22,372 bases of DNA, taken from IMG/VR virus record IMGVR_UViG_3300007346_000279, positions 1 through 22,372 of that record; one strand, written 5' to 3'. Shown in pieces: positions 19,492-22,372 of the stretch. The DNA comes from a virus. Under the pieces are notes generated by a model. That model worked only from the letters and a program-made list of their open reading frames with translations, was not told the DNA's origin and ran no database searches. Position 1 is the stretch's first letter. Each line of letters starts with the position of its first letter. The position numbers and the translations under genes are program-made.

Positions 19492-20861
19492 AGTGTCACC
19501 TCGATCCGTTCCGCGATCGTGCACGCTGCAACGTACGTGTTGCCCGCGGCACCGCTGCGAGTAGTGCCGATCTCGAACAGCAGATCGTCCCCGATCGTGC
19601 TCGTGTCAGGCGACTCGATTGCGACCAGCTGGAACCGTGACAAGTCCGAGTCCCTGCCAGCGTACGACAGATCCCGCGCACCCCACACGAGCGCGTCCAG
19701 TCCGAACAGAGACAGCAACCCCGAGTCCTCGACGCTTGACCGCGGACCGTCGCTCGTCAGCACCTCGATCGCGCTCGTCGAGTGAGTCAGCGCGGACCCC
19801 GCTGTCGGCGCGTACGGTGCGATCGTCCAGTCGAATGTGAGAGTTCGATCCCCGCCTCGGCGCCCGATCATCATCCACGCCCGCCACCCGGTCACGTCCG
19901 CACGCTGCGGGATATGGCAGTATCCGAACGTCGGTGTGTCACCGTTGTCCTGACCGAACGTGACCCCGCCCGCGGCATTGATCGCACTCGGACACGCGAC
20001 GTGCGGCGTGCGGTGGTAGATGCCGAGCGCGTATCGCGACAACCCGCGCACCGAGCGAGCGTATGCAGTCGCCCCGGTCTGATACAACTCCGTCACGGGT
20101 GGCGCATCAGCACCGCCTACGACCGCCCACGAGCACGCGCGCAGCGTGCACGTTGACAGCAGTGTCAGTGTTGCGGACTTGCCTGTGCTGTCGATGATGG
20201 GTCCAGCGATCGACGGAAGCGACGGCCAGCACAGCAGGCGGTTGTATTCGAACCCCGTGGACGGTCCCGCGGTGCTGATGTTGCCCACGTACACCGTCCC
20301 AAGGTCGAGTCCGTCAGTGTCGTACGCGGACAGGTCCAGCGAATAGTGCGACACACCGACAGACAGTCCCGAGTCGTAGCTAGTGAACAGAGCGTTCCCA
20401 CCCTGTGCGGAAAAGTCGATCTGGTTGACTGTCACCGTCGTCGCGCTTTCGGTGCTCCTCATTCGGAACATGCACCGCCACACGTCCGCGGGATCAGGCG
20501 ACGGCGCGCGCGGCGCGGTGCACGTCACTGTCACCGATGTTGACGACGCGGCGCTGACGCTGACCGTTGATCCGGTGTTGCCCTCGACCTGCAACGAAAA
20601 GTCCATTGCAGCGTTTGCGACCTGCATGATCGCGGTGAACGTGACCGAGTCCGCACCGCTCACAGCGGGGATCAGGAACGGCACACCGAACCATTCGTCC
20701 GGGTGCGTGCTCGCTGCAACCGGGGACTCGTACGTCCACGACCCGTGGATCGTCCGGTCGTCCGCTAGTCCCGCGAGATTCGCCCGAGTGCGAACCCCGA
20801 GCAGACTCGGGGCGCTCGCGTCGTCGGTGCAGATGTCGTCGTCGATCTCGGTGTATGCCAT
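19488..20861 (-). CDS. Large beta-rich tail protein, 457 aa
   Basis: ATG at 20861 sits three bases after the upstream stop. Composition is Ser/Thr/Gly/Asp-rich with few Lys, and strands dominate, as in baseplate or fibre proteins. Recognisable stretches: WTYESPVAAST, FTAIMQVANAAMDFSLQVEG (20-residue strand pair), VWRCMFRMRSTESATTVTV and SLFGLDALVWGARDLSYAG. Several Cys are scattered. No catalytic motif seen and no family recognised; probable distal tail structural protein. Confidence 0.65.
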   Translation of the reverse strand: MAYTEIDDDICTDDASAPSLLGVRTRANLAGLADDRTIHGSWTYESPVAASTHPDEWFGVPFLIPAVSGADSVTFTAIMQVANAAMDFSLQVEGNTGSTVSVSAASSTSVTVTCTAPRAPSPDPADVWRCMFRMRSTESATTVTVNQIDFSAQGGNALFTSYDSGLSVGVSHYSLDLSAYDTDGLDLGTVYVGNISTAGPSTGFEYNRLLCWPSLPSIAGPIIDSTGKSATLTLLSTCTLRACSWAVVGGADAPPVTELYQTGATAYARSVRGLSRYALGIYHRTPHVACPSAINAAGGVTFGQDNGDTPTFGYCHIPQRADVTGWRAWMMIGRRGGDRTLTFDWTIAPYAPTAGSALTHSTSAIEVLTSDGPRSSVEDSGLLSLFGLDALVWGARDLSYAGRDSDLSRFQLVAIESPDTSTIGDDLLFEIGTTRSGAAGNTYVAACTIAERIEVTL

Positions 20862-20864
20862 CCG

Positions 20865-22372
20865 CTAACCCCACGTGAACGGGTCGTCCGCGCCACTGCC
20901 CAACGTGCCCGCGATGTCGCGAGCCCACCAAGCATAGGCGCCACGATACGACGCACCGACCGCGTCCCACGGCGCGAGGATCAGCAAGTCGCCAACTGCG
21001 GGCGTCACCGACAGCCCTGACAGGCTGATCGTCGTGGCGGTGCTCGCGGTCACGGTCGCGGTGTCGCGCACCGTGCCGGTCGAGTCCAGCAATTGAAGCA
21101 GCGCGCCGGCAGGGTACACCGTAGCGTCCCCGGTCGAGTCGTATTCGCTGACATCCACCGTTGCAGTCGGATCGCTCCACGCGGTGATCTCGCCAGTCGG
21201 TCCCCACGATCCGGGGTTGTACGTGCCCGCATCGACGTGCACGATCAGCGACTGCGCGTCCAGCGTGTCGCCACGCTCAACCACGAGACCCCGAGCACCT
21301 GTCACGCCGCGCGTGCCGTCAGTGTCGTATATCGTCGACAGAGTCACCGAGACCACGTCGCCCACGTCAACCGACAGTGACCGCGCCGCATTGATCTGCA
21401 CCGCCACGCGTGGCAGCTGCGCGGACGCGATCGCCTGTCGCCATCGGTCCACACACTCGGGGTGCGATGCACCCCACGGTGTGCTGTCAATCTCGGCATC
21501 CTCTGCGGAACCGTTGATCTGCATTGCCACGTCAGACACCACACGGTCCGTCGCTCGCTGCCCCTCGACGAGCGCCGATCGCAGCGTGCCCGCGCTGGAC
21601 TGCGACCATCCTGTGACCGCCTCGCGTCGAATGTCCGATTCTGCGATCTGCGTTGCATCACGCGACACATCGGGCCAGTCGATCACAGTCGGGCGCCCCT
21701 GTCCGTCAGGCACGAGCGACAGCGCCACAGGGTACAGCAGCGCCTCGACGACATCCCCGATCGTGCGCGCGTCGAGGTCGTGCGGCAGGTAGTACAGATC
21801 CGCCGCCTCTGTCCTGCTGCGCATCGTCGCGATCCCACTGGCGAGCGTGACCGCGTCAGCGTTCTGTACCTGCTCCGCGCACGCCCCGCGCATCGTCGAG
21901 GGACTGTCACCTTGTACGATCTCGGACAGCACCGACTTCGGTGACGACGACGAGAACACGTCCGCAAGTCGCACCGATCGAACTTCCGCGGGACCTGTCG
22001 GCAGGTCCAGCGCGCTGACGTACTCGTCCCCGTCAAACGCTGCGCGGACCGGTGGCGATCCGATCGTCAGTGTACCCGACGACACCGCGCCCGCAGTCAA
22101 TAGCGTGTAATCCGTGCCACCGACACGGACACCAAGCCACGCCCATTGAGTCGCAGCGTCATCAAGTCCCCACGCGCTCGTGTCGACCTCGACATCCGCG
22201 GACAGCCTGCCCGGTGTCAGTGCGACAGGCAACCGCAACCCGGTCGCCTCGGGGGGCGAATACGGGCGCCGCAACGCGTCACCGTATGCGGACCCGATCG
22301 TCAGGTTGATCGCGCCCGCGTCGGTGGCGAGACCTGCCACGATCCCGCGATACAGCACGGACGACCCCGCGG
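20865..22372 (-). CDS. Tail tip or baseplate protein (5' end beyond window)
   Basis: Open from the right edge to TAG at 20865-20867, at least 502 codons; a GTG at 22358 exists but the frame stays open upstream, so the gene probably starts outside. Beta-rich with SLSVDVGDVVSVTLSTIYD (about 350-368) and GLVVERGDTLDAQSLIVHV, the pattern of the phage tail-tip/attachment proteins in which an L-x-P/V-G-D-V-V strand recurs, and repeated small Thr/Ser domains (TATVTASTATTISLSGLSV). Probably a tail-tip or fibre-attachment component; assignment rests on general similarity and position at the start of the tail block in this window. Confidence 0.6.
   Translation of the reverse strand, partial: AGSSVLYRGIVAGLATDAGAINLTIGSAYGDALRRPYSPPEATGLRLPVALTPGRLSADVEVDTSAWGLDDAATQWAWLGVRVGGTDYTLLTAGAVSSGTLTIGSPPVRAAFDGDEYVSALDLPTGPAEVRSVRLADVFSSSSPKSVLSEIVQGDSPSTMRGACAEQVQNADAVTLASGIATMRSRTEAADLYYLPHDLDARTIGDVVEALLYPVALSLVPDGQGRPTVIDWPDVSRDATQIAESDIRREAVTGWSQSSAGTLRSALVEGQRATDRVVSDVAMQINGSAEDAEIDSTPWGASHPECVDRWRQAIASAQLPRVAVQINAARSLSVDVGDVVSVTLSTIYDTDGTRGVTGARGLVVERGDTLDAQSLIVHVDAGTYNPGSWGPTGEITAWSDPTATVDVSEYDSTGDATVYPAGALLQLLDSTGTVRDTATVTASTATTISLSGLSVTPAVGDLLILAPWDAVGASYRGAYAWWARDIAGTLGSGADDPFTWG

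Noticed and set aside
1-22372. Integrase, excisionase, attachment site or repressor marking a temperate phage
   Set aside because: No tyrosine or serine recombinase motif was seen in any gene; the HTH proteins lack a CI/Cro-like layout. Lifestyle cannot be decided from this window.

Overview
This window looks like part of a tailed double-stranded DNA phage (or phage-like element) genome: roughly two-thirds G+C by eye, almost fully coding, with genes chained by ATGA, GTGA and TTGA stop/start overlaps. It carries a terminase, portal, tail, lysis and replication module. No integrase, tRNA, IS element or CRISPR array was seen. The host is not identified. Shine-Dalgarno sites are clear at many genes (GGAGG-like). 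A lipobox lipoprotein next to a membrane-anchored coiled-coil protein hints at a Gram-negative envelope, but the CHAP-type endolysin is more typical of phages of Gram-positive hosts, so this stays open.

Layout. (1) 1-3957, minus strand, transcribed right to left: a RuvC-like Holliday junction resolvase, a helix-turn-helix protein in the terminase small subunit position, the terminase large subunit, a ~266-base non-coding gap with hairpins, four tiny overlapping genes (two of them membrane peptides), then the portal gene running off the left edge. (2) 3958-4515: the only long non-coding region between divergent operons. It holds eight exact copies plus variants of a 9-bp element TGTCCCCAC on both strands, an AT-rich tract with a (ATCT)5 microsatellite, a Z-DNA-prone run and a perfect 9-bp operator-like palindrome. 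It is the best candidate for a replication origin and/or master switch. (3) 4516-15029, plus strand: two unknown small proteins, a putative DNA-binding regulator, a C5-cytosine methyltransferase, a zinc-ribbon protein, a beta-class amino-methyltransferase, an SF2 helicase, a TOPRIM/DUF927-like primase-helicase, a PD-(D/E)XK exonuclease, an ERF annealing protein, a secreted lytic transglycosylase, SSB and two tiny proteins. (4) 15026-22372, minus strand, converging on the early block: tail genes (right edge, leftward), then CHAP endolysin, holin-like protein, Cys-rich lipoprotein, a 24-residue membrane peptide, a membrane coiled-coil protein and a metallophosphoesterase.

How it fits together. 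The plus block is an early/replication operon: helicase and primase-helicase for replication; exonuclease, ERF and SSB for single-strand annealing recombination; two methyltransferases without a visible endonuclease for modification. RuvC next to the terminase suggests that branched replication products are resolved before packaging. The minus blocks are late genes. The most unusual signals are the iteron-like intergenic region, a second reading frame inside the C5 methyltransferase gene that itself looks like a protein family, and a lytic transglycosylase placed inside the recombination operon.
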